64,000 bases of DNA from Camarhynchus parvulus (Eukaryota > Chordata > Aves > Passeriformes > Thraupidae). The notes under the pieces were generated by a model. It did not search any database, was not told where the DNA came from, and saw nothing but the letters and a program-made list of their open reading frames with translations. The position numbers and the translations under genes are program-made. Every line of letters begins with the position of its first letter. The stretch's first letter is position 1. The DNA lies in assembly GCF_901933205.1 (NCBI RefSeq), contig NC_044574.1:49633609-49697608 (forward strand). Direction: 5' to 3'. This document shows positions 40,192 to 53,541 of the stretch, in pieces.

Positions 40192-43100
40192 TTTAAAAAA
40201 ACTTTAACCAGGAAACACTTTTCAGAAAACCTTTTTTCTAAATTAAAAATTTAACTGGTATTGTTTTTATTCAAACCTCTTTTCTTATACATTTCTGACT
40301 TCAAAATCTTGAAACATGTCCAAGCTTCATATATTTTAACTTACAGGGTGCAATGCTACATGCTTGTCCCCAGGCTGAATTTTTGCAGAAGTCTGGTGCT
40401 TCAGTGAAGTAAATTGACTTATCTTACGCTTTGATGAGAAGGCACAATTGCCTGATATTTTTGAAAGAAGACTCAAGTAGGAAGCCTATGAAAAAACCTC
40501 AGCTTTTTTTGTTTGGTGGTGGGGTTTTCTTCCCCTATGTCAAGACAAAAACACCAAAATGGGGATGGGGGGAGAAGAACAACCAGCTAGGACGTGCTCA
40601 CTGAATCTTGTTAGGATCTAGCACCTACGTTTCTGAAGACACCATCTGTGCCATACGTGCTACCACCCACTGAGAGATCTTACTCACGGACAGGTTTGAG
40701 ACTGAGCCAGCCTCTCAAGCCACTCAGGCACATTCCAGGAGGAACAGGCAAATGAGACCTTTTGCAGATTTTTTAAAACACAACAGGCAGTATAAGAACT
40801 GAGTATGGAGAGAGAGATTCTGTACATCCCATCTCTTCCCTTGGACCCTGTTAGTGACTCTATGTACCTGGGAAGAAGGAAGCTATTTGTCCCAAGAGGC
40901 ACCAGTGAAGGAGTAGTAGCCTGAAAGACATTACCAGCAACTAATTGTCTATCAAGAGAAAACAGGCAGTACAAAACACTGAAACACAGCACTGACCAGA
41001 CCAGAAGCCAACAAAGGATTCACATGGCAAAAAGCCTCAGACAAAGAGCTAGGGGGAAAAAATGAAAAACAAGATGTGGCAGGGGAAAAGATAATAGCCC
41101 AGAAAAAAAGTCCATGAAGAAAGACCAAGACAGAGAAATGACTGGGATCTGACCCATTCGGAGGTTTGGACTAGCATGTGATGCCAAGATGAGGCAGGTT
41201 AGGGCAAGAAAGGTGACTTTAAAAAATGCCAAGTAACAGATGTAGAACTCTCAAAGGCACCTGCAACTGCTTGAGCTCAGTGCTAAAACAGAAGCACATT
41301 TTCAAGTCTCTTGATTCTTTCATCCTATGCAAACCAATCAAGAGTGCTTCCCTGCTACTTCTGCTGGCACACACAGATGATGACACACACAGTACTGCTT
41401 CCAGCTCCTCTCCTGGTAAAATGACAAAGGGTTCTGCACTATATCTAACCTGTTCAGTCATACTAATGAACCATGAAGTATTTGGCCACGGCTTACAACA
41501 TAAAACTTCTGTGTCCAGTTTTTAGGCCTTTTAAAACCTAGGCAAATACATAAAAATTTACTAACAAGGCTTAACAGCCACAGGTATGGTCCTGGAGATA
41601 CTGCCCTTACTCAGTCCTAGAAACACATCTACACCATGAAATTAAGGCAATGGCATCTTGGAAAAAGAAACCAATTATAAAAATAAAGACTGCATTAGAA
41701 TGCATATGAACAAAGGAAGCAAATGGATCACAAAGGCCATCTTATTGTATTTCCTCTATTGACTAGTTTATTCTAACACCTCTATATCTTTTAAGTAAAA
41801 AAATTCATAAAAAGATATCCCAGTGAGCAATGTTGTCATCAACAGGAATTAAGAAGAGAAATCCAGCATTTGATGTTTAGCTATCAGTATAACACAGCTG
41901 TACTTCAAAACCTGGTGAACCCCAGGTGGCTTCTAATTGAATGTTCTCCTGCATCTTCAAAATCTTCAACACTTTAGCCCAAGACAGTCTCTTCTAACAA
42001 CAGGGTATTTGACATCTAGACACAGTGTGTCTCTCTAGATTTCCTTTTCAATATGCCAGGGATGTGTAAAAAATACAAGATAGATCTCCTCTGTGGGGAA
42101 AAAACTTTCCCTCTATAAAGAAACACAACAGAGCAAGATAATTGTTCTAGATAATTGTAGCTATTTTGGATTTCAAGCACCGCACACTGGTTTTAGAGGA
42201 TGGTTTCTCAGTAGCCCGAAAAGGGGATGTGGAAGTAAATTTCTATGAAGAAACTTCAGTTCCAGTTCTAGAAGGAACAGAATTGCTCCTTGTATTGTAA
42301 GGATGTTGTGCACAAAAATTAACTCGTGAAACTTTGTTAATTAGCATACTTGGATATGCTGGTTTATGGGGACATTAGGGTGTATTATTTTTCTGTATTG
42401 GAGGCAGTGCCCTTAATAATCTAGCAATATCATTAACAGACTAGCCCTGCCTTTTCTACAGACCATATTGTACAAACAGTATAAAGAAGGTCTTCTTCTT
42501 ACTGAATCTTCATATTGCATATAGATGTCAAAACCCTGTAACATTATCTATAGTACAAACACAGACTGGTCTAGAGTTATATTTTTTACCCTCACTGCAA
42601 CTGCTAAAATACTTCAGGTTCTGATTTTCACACACTATCTGAAATACCTTATTTAATTACACTGCTATTATATCAGATCAGTACTAGAGACAAGAAAAGG
42701 CCATAAGTCTTACTCTATTTTTTTTAAAGCTGCTATATTGCATAGAGCATATACTACAACCACTAATTATTTCACATTACTGTCAACTCACTACAGCAGG
42801 ATGACTCCTAAAATGAGACACTTGGCCCACAGCCTCCTGGCATAGGTATATTGAACTGTGAAATTAACCAAAACAACCTCATTCAGCTGTCAAGAGCAAA
42901 CATTTTTACTTTTGTTCCTTTCAACTTTCACATTTTCACCAACAAGGTATGGCAAAAACTTCCCCACTAGCTATCAACAACTGTGTTTTTACTGGGGTGG
43001 GGGGAAGGAAGTTTGTCTACACAGAAACCATCACCCAAGTACTTAGTCCTTCCTGCTTCTTACTCCCACCGTTGAAAGTGCATCAAATGAAAACACTTTT

Positions 43101-44144
43101 AATTGAAAGACATAAATACAATGGAAATAGAATAGGGATAAAAATACATTTGTTTGTTCATATTAGCACAAAGATCAGTATAGTTCAGATATGACTTCTC
43201 TAGGCCCCAAATCTACAGCTTCCTGACTATCCCTACAGGAATGTTGATGGAAAAGTTCACATTTGGTTTCAAATCAGATGCATGCAAATCCAAAAAAAAA
43301 AATGGCATCCAAATGGCATCCAAAAAAAAAAGACAACCAAATTTTTGACTGTTGAGTGAAAAATGCAAGAACAGGAAGACCTCCCAGAAGTATCTGTACT
43401 GCAAGCTACCAACTGCTTTTAATTATATTTCAAGAGTTGCTCACAGCTGTACCATTGCCTACTCTCTCCCCACCATTTTTTTATCACTCTCCCACTGTCT
43501 TGTGCTTGGCATCCTTTCCAGCTACCCCAGCTTTACTATATATTCTTTCTTCTTTTCAAATTCAACTTCTGGAGGCAATCTCCAAAGGTTTTTTTCTAAT
43601 TATGTTACTTGAGCTTTATCTACTTACCCCTGAAGAATCAAGGTACAGAGGATACAGTCTAAGAAAAAGGACTCTTTTTGATTTACAACACTGGCACTAT
43701 CTTCCATTTCTCTAAGTGGCACCTCTAGAGCTGGTCAGTCTCTCACTAACTTTAGGTCTCAGGAACACACATACCTCTCAGTCTAGGCCTTGGGTAGGAT
43801 GTTTCCAAGCTAACAAGAAACATAACGTGCTTATTTACCTTCACATTCTGAAAACATCTAGACAACATACTGGAATCCAAGGTATAAACTTTTCTCAGCC
43901 AATGCTAAATGCATCGTCTCCCCTAACTACCAGTACATGTAAATCCAACTACCAGCGCATGTCAACCAAACCACTGAAGTTTTGAAGCTTTTCTCATGTT
44001 ACAAGAACACCAGTTTCTTGCCTAGATAGTATACTATATAAGGTGATTTAGAGCCAATAATTCGATTTTGGCAAGTTACCAGATACATAAGCTGATAGCT
44101 TATGGGTAAAAATCAGGGGCTAAGCCAACAAAGGAAACCTCATG

Positions 44145-45395
44145 GCTGGTGTTTATTACAGTCTACCTCATCAAGGGAAGCTTGTTGATAATGAGTTCTT
44201 CCTTCAGCTACAGGAGGTGTCATGTTTGCAGGCTCTGATCCTGCTGGGGGACTCCAATCACCCTGACATCTGCTGGAAAAGCAGCACAGTAAACTGGAAG
44301 CAGTCCAGGAGACCCTTGCAGACCCACTGAAGAACGGAGTAAGGACTCCAAGTTTTCAGAGCACACTTTCAGTTGCTGAATGAATTCATGGATGGGATCC
44401 CCCAGGAGCTGCCCTCAGGGACAAAGGAGCTGAACAGAACTGGCAGCACTTTAAGGACATTTTTCATAGAGTCCAGGAGCTCTCAATTACCACATGTAAG
44501 AAAACAGGCAAGGGAAGCAGGAGATAACCGTGACTAACTAAGTACCTCCTGATCAAACTGAAGTGTAAGAAGGAAATGCACAGTTCTACAGAAACACTAG
44601 CTAGAAAAAGGAAGATTAAAGTAAACATACACCCCTTGACAAATAAGACATGAGAACTAGCAAAAACCAATATGGAGAAGGCTGAGCTATTCAACAGTTT
44701 TTCACTTCAGCTTTCAATATGAATCTCTCTTCCCACATCTCTCAGTTCCCTGAACCTCAAGGCTGGAACTGTAGACTGCAGTTCCCTCCACTCTAAGTGA
44801 AGCTCAGGTTGAAGACCTCTTGAGATACCTGAACATACATCAGTCCATAGGACCCACTGAGATGCATCCCAGGGTTCTGAAGGGATAGGCTGATGTTGAA
44901 AATGGCCAAGCAATTCTCAATCATATCTGAGAAGTCTTAGCAGCAAGGCAAATCCCCAGACTGGAAAAACATCAGGCTCATTTTGAAAAAAGGTCGAAAG
45001 GAAGACCCTGGGAACTACTAATCAAGCAGCCTCACTCCACATCCAGTAAAATCATGGAAGATTCTCCTGGAAGACACATCAAAACATGTGGAAGACAGCA
45101 AGCTGCTTAGAGACAGAAAGGGCAGATCATGCCTGACTCATTTGGTAGCCTCCCACAATGAAATTATTCCATCCGTTGACAGAGGAAAAGCTACAGATGT
45201 CATCCACCTGAACCTCTTGCAAAGCTGGAACATCTAGAGATGTTGTGGATATCCATTACTGGAAGTGTTCAAGGTCAAGCTGCCCAGGACTTTGAGCAAG
45301 CTGATCTGGTGAACACTACCCCTGCCCATAGCAGGGGATATGGCCTACATGATCTTTAAAGGTCCCTTGTAACCCAAACCATTCTATGATTGTAA
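44145..45395 (+). mobile_element. Decayed CR1 LINE with endonuclease and RT remnants
   Basis: This is the longest CR1 copy in the window. Near its start it encodes LILLGDSNHPDICWK, a decayed form of the CR1 endonuclease GDFNHPDI motif. Further along come remnants of the reverse-transcriptase part: a segment near 44830-44890 (tccataggacccactgagatgcatccc), one near 44990-45060 (ggaagaccctgggaactac, then aatcatggaagattctcctgg) and one near 45130-45210 (tcatgcctgactcatttggtagcctcc). It then jumps to the 3' UTR (gttgtggatatccattactgg) and ends near ATTCTATGATTGTAAT. Frameshifts, stops and at least one internal deletion (about 45235) show it is dead. It is antisense to TNKS. Confidence 0.9.
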
Positions 45396-46487
45396 TCGTG
45401 CAGGCCAGGTCCTGGATATCCACAGTTTTAAAATTTATACAGATAGATGGTGTTAAATGGTCATTTTCAAGTTAAAAGAAAGCTAGCTCTATTTAAAAAT
45501 GCTACTTGGACCAAATGTGATGTCATCTGGATAAATACAGCACCAGCTTGCATGTTTCTGTTACCTTGTCATTAGATACACAATGCAGCAACTGCTGGGG
45601 GCATCAGTATGTGGGAGGAGACAATTCACACAGACAGCTCGGAATATGGCTCTCCTAGCAGAGGCATTTCTTGCTTTACAGCTAAAATGCCCATTTGGTC
45701 CAGCAGGGTCAGAGGACAACCATATCAAGTGTCTCCCTTTATTGACACAGATCTGATCTTTGAAAGGCAGCTTCTCATGACTCCATACGCTGTGGAAACT
45801 ACACTAGTTCCTACAGTAACAAGATGCAATACCAAATTGAGCAGAGGCCCAGTAAAAGATTAAGTGGAAACAACACTTAGAGATCAGAGATCAGGTTCCT
45901 TCAGCTTATTTCAGCAATTCAGAGAAAGAGGCTTCAAGGGAGCAGTAAGAAAAAGAAGCATTGTGAACAAGGTCTCCCAGTACCACTTTTTTGCTTGTTT
46001 TGAAGAGAAAAAAGGATCTAGACAAAAAAAAAAACCACAAAATACACAGCATCACTTTGAAAGGATCTTAATTTATTTTAACTCCTAATTTTTCAGAAAG
46101 ACTCTTCTGTCTCAGTCATTGCTGGCCCCAGAAGTACTTTCAGACTTTGCTCAATGAAGTTTCAGCCTCCTAGCAAAACAACCTGACTTCCTATCTACAT
46201 CTACATACCATAAGCCTCACTTCTCAATGTACTGCAAGACTTCAATGTATTCTAGACTTAAGCTGGCACTAGATGTTCCAGAGATCAGATTTATCTAATG
46301 AAAGCAAGGTAAGGAGAAGGGATCTGAACCAGACACAACCAAAACCATAAGTATCACTGCCACAACAAGAGCTCTTCCAGCAGGGGAAGAAGATACTTCT
46401 TTTAAAGGCTCCCTCCTCCCTCTGTGATTGCCTTCAAGTCTTACCCCATAAGTAGGTGCATCCTGAGTTACACAATCCTGAGTTACA

Positions 46488-46568
46488 TGCTCTAGGGAAT
46501 CCTGCTTGAGTAGGGAGGTTGGACTGGATCCACTCCAATGGTACTTACCAACCTTACTCATTCTGTGA
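46488..46568 (+). mobile_element. CR1 LINE 3' tail (short)
   Basis: A short plus-strand CR1 end reads ctagggaatcctgcttgagtagg, gaggttggactggatc, accaaccttactcattctgtga. It is about 80 bp. Just before it, tcctgagttaca occurs twice 16 bp apart. Confidence 0.82.
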
Positions 46569-47264
46569 AATTAACTATGATTAGTTCTCTGTATGTAGGA
46601 AGCACGACAGAATTGCTCCCTGGTATGTCAGTTCTGCCTACCTGTGATTAAATATGCATAGAAAGAAAGAACATGCAGAAGGTTCCAGAGCCTGTAGGCA
46701 GCACAGCAGAGGCTCATAATATCCTTCTGCCCTCAGAGAAAGAGCCAGAGTAGATTGCTCAGCCTACATGAACAGCACTTCAAAGCCTTGATCTTGCCTG
46801 GACTAATTGAACTAAATATCCCTGTTTCATTTTCTGATGTAGCAGTTTTCAAGCTAAAATTTTCCATTCCAGCTAAGAGTGAGAACAAAAGTATATACAG
46901 GTTACATAGAATGCAGTCTTCTGGAAAGCTGCCTCAAAACCTAAGCGCAATTGCAGTTCTTTTGTTTGTGGTTTTTTTACATCATGTAAGAGACAGTGCT
47001 GCCATTCCAAAACATTTCCCTCAAGAACACTATCTGCACAAAAAGCTGTGTAGTGTAAAGGAAGTTTTGGGAGCTCCACAATGAGCCTGCAAAATGCGAG
47101 CACTCTAGAAACTTTGGCTAGGAAAAAAAAAAGAAAGAAAAAAGAAAAAAAATAACAAAACTGAAAAACCTTCATTGAGCTAATAAGCAATGAAAGACAG
47201 TAAGCATTTATTTAACCCCATTTATCTGCAGGCATGCACATGCACTCCTTTAACACTGAATCGC

Positions 47265-47495
47265 AGTGAAGCATGGAACAGGCGTGGTCAAAGGGACCTC
47301 TGTAGCTTATCCTCCCTGCTCCAGCTGAGCCACCTAGACTCAGTTGCCCAGGACTCTGTTCAAATAGCTTTTAAGTATCTCCAAGGAAGGAGATTCCACA
47401 ACTTCTCTGGGCAACCAGTGATTACTTGTCCTGATGGCAAAAAGTGTTTCCGGGTATTCAGAAGGAACCTCCCACGTTTTGATTTGTGGTCATTT
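47265..47495 (-). mobile_element. CR1 LINE fragment
   Basis: Inverted CR1 text is well preserved on the plus strand: agggacctctgtagcttatc, gccacctagactcagttgcc, caggactctgttcaaatagc, atctccaaggaaggagattc, cacaacttctctgggcaacc, aggaacctcccacgttttga. The element reads on the minus strand, the same strand as TNKS. A 106-codon plus-strand ORF crosses it and is an artefact. Confidence 0.88.
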
Positions 47496-50400
47496 CACAA
47501 AGGGGCTTAAGAATCACATCTCAGTGTGTTTGAGTAGTCATCTGGAACACGTACACTGTTAAGTGTGCAAAATGGAATAGAAGACCCTTTCATCAAAAGA
47601 GGTTCAAATAAATCTAACAAAAACCATTTAGCACATTTGTAGATGGTATGGATTGAGGACTAAGTATGCAACAACAAAATCATAATCCCTTTTCTTGCAA
47701 GCAGCAATTCTGCAACTACTTAAGCTTCAAGCAATTGGTTTAACATACAATACTGAACAGCTAGAAATCTGAACTGCTGCCCTGCTGTCTGAGCAATTTA
47801 TGTTTTCACCTATATCCCAAGCTGAAAGCTGCTTTAAGGACAATTCTTCATTGCTTGGTCCCAATTTAACTTTGCTCTGAACAAATTCACCTTTCTACTT
47901 CAAGTTTTATTCAAATAAATGTCAGCTATAATCATGACATCCTACTTGACAGATTAAGAGCCCTGCTTTCAGAGTCCTTGAAAGCAAAAGCAGTCACTGA
48001 GGCAAATTAGGTCAACAAAGAACATCCTAGGAGGAAAAGGAATTGAAGAGAGTTAAGAGAAACCAAAGATGAACTCCAGTCTCCAGCATAAGCTTACCAT
48101 TTCTTCCTGATGAAATCTGAGGGGGGAAAAAAGTCTTGGTGGAAGTCAAGTTACAGACTGCATGTGAAATTAGCTGTGTGGCTATCAGAAGGAACTATTT
48201 TCCAGTGAACCAAAATCTAACACCCGAGAACCAACATGAACAAAGGGGATCTTAAAAGTTTATGAGAACCTGTCCTGGATCTACCACTTTTCCAAAACAG
48301 AAAAGCATCTGAAAAAACATCAGTTGAAAGTAGTTAAACCCTAGCAGCAGCTCTCATACCACCATTCAGTGAAGTGAGCACAGAATGTGGAAAGAAACAA
48401 CCACCAAACCCCAGAACAACTGTCACATTCCCAAGCACATTCCACCAGCACATTCCTCCTTTTCCAGGGGTGAGTTTCAGTGCCTACCAGCTTTCAACAG
48501 TACACAAGTCCAACAGTACACAGATGGTGTCTTAGACACACATCCTATGGCACACACAGAGTGATATTTTGATGTGATTAAGACCTGAAACTCTTTAGAT
48601 TAAAGAAGCCCTAAAATGCAAAATAACTTTTGCATATTTTGCATAAACTTGAACTTTATGTCAATTTTGTAAAGTCATCGTTAGTCCACAGCATAGCTAC
48701 CAAATGTTTAAGAGATACAAGTAACATATGAAATCTTAGGAATAACAAGTTGTTCAGTCCATGAAAATGTGGTTGAAGCTATGGGTTAGCCAGATGACAC
48801 AAGTGTTCTCAAAAATTCTGTTTATGAAGTAAAATGAGTAAGCTAAGAATATACTAAGTTCAAGCAGACCTGGAGTTCTACTAAGAACTGACTACATGTA
48901 TCAGAATTGTAAACTTTCCCCAGCAACTATCTTAGATCACATTATTAAGTAAAACAGTAAGACTGCTGTCAATTTTTCAAGTCTAGTGCTATATCCACTT
49001 TTTTTCCTGCAGCCCTAGAACTGCTCACCAGCATGGTCTATTGATACAGAGCAGTGCAAGTCTCAGCATATTTAACAGTAGGTCCCTGACAAGCAAATAT
49101 CCAACAATGTAAACATCTCAGTCTGTCAGGTGAGATATCGTCAATGCTACAGGTCTCACGCTAGGGAACAATGCATGTTACATCAGCCTGAGTGACTTCT
49201 TTTCCTGGGTCACCCATGTCCTGTGCCATCCTTGTATCACCCCGAACAAGAATATAGAAACAAAATGTTCTTCTTGCATCCCTCATCATACACATTCAGT
49301 ATCCAATACTATAGTTAGGTCAAGAGTACTGTGCTTAACCAAGGAACTGCTCAGTACTGCTTGCTTGGACAAGACATCAGCAAAACATGAAGACTACACA
49401 CAGCGGCATGAATAGCAGGATTCACATCAGACACCTCAGCCTTGCTGCTGCATGGTGCATTTGTATAAACATGGTGAGAAAACGAATTACAGGAGTCTGT
49501 GCTTATCAATCACGAGTACTAACTGCACAAATAGCTGAAATGAAGATCACCCAGAACAAGAGGCAAGAGCTCAGTATTTCCAGTAGGCTTCAAGCAACCA
49601 CAGTTTATTTTGCATACTTGCTTTACAGAAAGACCAAATCATTAAAAAGAGATACCTTCCTTTATTCACTATATGACAAAGATTTATTTGCCTACACATT
49701 TTTAAAAGAAAGACTTTTACATCCTGTAGTAAGACTTTAATCAATGTTTTCCATTAGTCTAAGAAAGCATCTGAGACCTCTGCTGGAATGTGCTCCACTC
49801 ATTTGTGCCCTTAACATCTACACATATATCTACAGATTGTTTTTAAACCACATATGAACTGCATTAAGGACCACATGGTTCCGCTGAGAAGCTAAAAGCA
49901 GATATTGCTACAGTAATCAGAAGCATTGTCCCATAACATTAATTATTTCTGCAAGATATTTAGAGAGCCATTCTAAACCCATACTGGACATTTGAAAGCA
50001 GTTTCAGTGTCTGCAAGAGACCATCTGTTCCATTACTCTGTTCTGAATGATATGCAACTTCTTCCCCTCCCTCTCAATTTGCAAATAGCTAACATCAGTA
50101 TTTTTGAAGACCTTAACTTCCCAGAAAGACCCTATAGCAAATTTTCCAGTAGTGTTTGCATATTATCCTACCACCTCCTTCACTGCAAGAAATCATAATC
50201 TGATTTGATGAGCACTTGTAAAGAAACATCATAAAATAAATTACTCTTTTCTTTGTCCTCCAGAGATCCTCCTGTGCCAAGCAAGCAAACAAGGAAAAAA
50301 GTTGTTTTCTTGACACCAGAATTTTGAAAAAGAAACAAGACTGGGAAAATGTCTAAAACCTAGATAGGTCCAGATATTAACTGTCCATACAATTTAAACC

Positions 50401-52505
50401 TAACAGAAAGAAAGACAGCTTTCAAATTATGCATTGCATTAAATCTCAGAGAAGGCATCTGATTTGTACAAAGCATCATCCTCACTGCTATAAAGTTTAC
50501 TGTTGATTTTGTTCCTGAAGAGGATTTAACCTGAGGATTAATCCAGCTCAATGTTTGGTCCTCGTAAAAAAATGTTGTGGTTTGGCACTTCCACCTTGCA
50601 TCAATGACCCACTTATTTTAAGGTTCCTTGCACTCCAAGACCTTTCTTTGTTGGGTACATATGTGTGACTGACACTGCTCAGAGATTTCTTCCAAAAGTA
50701 TCTATCCCAGCTACACATGCACGTGTACCAGCACACAGTAACTCCTGGAGAGGACACTCCATAACAGACCCATCTGCGCACAGATGTCACACACTGAAGA
50801 GGTATCCTTCTCATACAGGAATTGATCCATTTCCCTCGTGTCTTTCCGCCCAAGTCCACCAGGGAGCACTGCAGTTGTATATGCCATGGCAGAATGCCCC
50901 AAATCATTCTCGGTTGTCACTTTGGACAAAAGCCCTGTTGTCTCACGCTCCAGTCCATTGTTACTATGACAACAGTATTACAATGCTTCCCAATTACCAA
51001 TGTATTATTTCAGTCCTGGTTCCTCCACCCCCAACAGCTCATAGAGAAGGCAGCCTTATTCTCAGGTCTCTTTCAATAGGACAAGTCCGAACTACAGACT
51101 ACTGAACTACACTGTAGATACAAAAAATGTGAGACTCAGCCCTCGAGGCTTTAATTTCTGTGATGAATATTGACATTTAGAAGCTAACATAGCTTAAACA
51201 AGCAGTTAGAGGACATGAAACTATTTAAAACCAGGAACAAGTACTTAATTGAGACAACAAAAGTATTCTTCCACTCAAACTAAAACATGAAATTTCCATC
51301 CTGTGTCTGCTATCATGCAAGGTTCCTTTGAGAAAGGCCCCATGAAGAAACAGTTTGAGAAGCATATTAGGTGCTTGAGTCACTAGGCATGCACCAATTT
51401 AAAATCACTTTGCTACTCAAAGAAGCAGGGTTCCAAATGAATGCTGTAACTTACACAGCAGAAACAGACCAAAAAAATTCCTAACCCTTATAGTCTGACA
51501 AGCCTGCTTCCACAACAACTGATCTGGCTTTGATCAGTATCTGAATAATAAATACTATTAAGAATAGCTAGGATTTTTATTTTGCATACTGGAACATATA
51601 AGAGCTAGATGCTGTTAACAAGGACTGTTTGTGGTTAAGCTCATCAAATACAAAGTATTTTTCCTCTCATATCAACATTAACTGCAGCTAACAGATAGGA
51701 AAGCTCCACACTGTAGGGATTAATTCATGTCCTCCTAATGGAGCAAAACTCAGAATTCTGGTACACAAGAACAGTCTAAAGTTCTTTAAACTCTTCTGCA
51801 ACTCAAAGTTCAAATACAAGTCACTGTCTCCCCACAACACACTATGACCAGTCAGAAACAGTACTACTCCAGTAGTTCAAAAGTCAAAGCAGGAATAGTA
51901 ACAATATTAAGAATCTTCTGATATAAACAGCAACAGTGAAAACGTTTTACATTTTAAAGTACTTACTTGAGAGTATTTTCCAATTATTTTACAGCCTCTG
52001 AACATCAGATATCCAGGATGCCTCTTTGAATCTAAGCTTCCTTCTAGAACACCAGCTCTCCAAGAGAGTCTTCAGGAATTCAGTACATCTCTCCCACAAA
52101 CAGCATGCATAACCAGATCCCAGTGGACTTCAATTACCAACATCCCCTCTAATTCCTATTAAGGAGCTACTAGTCTTCTTACAGGCTTCTGTCTATCCAG
52201 CAGATAAATCTAAGTCAGTTTAATTAATTTTCAGTTAAGAGACCAAATCTTCTCCCTGGCACCCCACCTCCAAAAAGAACTGGCTACTATACAATTTTGC
52301 TCCTTGACAGCACTTTTAATGATTTTTCTTATTACTGTTTTAGGTAGTAAAATTAGACACTGCTTTAACTTTTACAGTATTACAGTTCCTCTGCTTGGAA
52401 GCACTCTAAGCATTCTAAAATCTCTTAGGACAAAATTACCATAAGCTGCAATAGTTTCACTATTTGCTGTACATGCCTTCTTTGCAAGGTGACCAAACAA
52501 ATGAG

Positions 52506-52555
52506 TAGTTCAAAGATTTTTGTAGTTCAATGATTTTTAGTAGTTCAATGATTTT
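52506..52555. repeat. Three-copy minisatellite, 17-18-bp period
   Basis: TAGTTCAAAGATTTT, TAGTTCAATGATTTT and TAGTTCAATGATTTT begin at 52506, 52523 and 52541. Confidence 0.9.
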
Positions 52556-53510
52556 ACCACTTCTACAATTCCTTTGAGGTTTACTGTGTGCCGCTTCTAC
52601 CCATAGAATACCTTTCATAGATTTTTTTTTTTAATCCTAACAGAAGGTTTATCTGCCCTGCAGAAAGGAGTCACATAATACTCCCTCCACATCTTTCAGT
52701 CAAAACATGTATATAGCAGAAGGTAATAACTAATGAATTCTTCTCCTTCCTCAGTTGTGAGGAAGCACAGCAGGATGAGGAATGTTTTGACATGCTTACA
52801 AAGAGGCATTTAAATAACAGTGATCCCTATATTAAGGGCACAACTCATACATGAGAAAAGCTGTTAGCTTAAAAAAGTTTTAGCTTGCTTGCTTGTTATA
52901 TCTTTCAAGTGCAAAAAGGGTAGAGGAAAAAAATCAACTAATACAGAAATTCTCTGGTCAAAAAGAGACAAATGCACCTTGACAGTACCATTAGAGATCA
53001 CTTCATAGCACTGGAACAGTAAATTCATCATGCCACGGGATCTTTGCAGTAGATTTTATAACTAGCCTGAGGAAGCCAGGAAAAACACTACTCTCAAGTC
53101 ACATTAAGTAATTCTAGGTAGATCCTTTTAACACTGCATGGACTAAAAGTGATTTTTAAAAACTTTTACAGCTTTGTACAGTGATGAAGGAGCTTTTCAG
53201 TAGATAGAATTTTTTATTTCCCTAAAATTACTACAGTACTCTGCATGTTTAGATCCATAAATCACAGCCTCACCACAGCTATGCTGGTGTTTGCATATTT
53301 TGAAGGATGCCCTTAAAAACTATGCAGGTGTGTGACACCTGAGATAATATTTAGCCTAGCAGTCCTATAGATATCAACACTTAATTGGAGATCCACATGG
53401 AAAAAAAAATCTCTGCAAGAACAGCTTCTGCAGAAACAAATGCACTGGAGGGCAAAGCAAACCCAGACAAACTGCATAAGCACAGCTTCTGTAAGGTTAT
53501 TTTTAGCCTA

Positions 53511-53541
53511 GTTTTTTTTTTCTTTAACAAGAAAAAAAAAC
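53511..53541. repeat. T-run/A-run inverted repeat
   Basis: G-T10-CTT and AAG-A9-C face each other with a short spacer, forming a near-perfect hairpin of low complexity. Confidence 0.85.

Noticed and set aside
50665..51105. 146-codon open frame, the longest in the window, on the plus strand
   Set aside because: Its composition is irregular, it resembles no known protein, and overlapping frames are open on the other strand. It lies in a TNKS intron without splice context and is likely chance.
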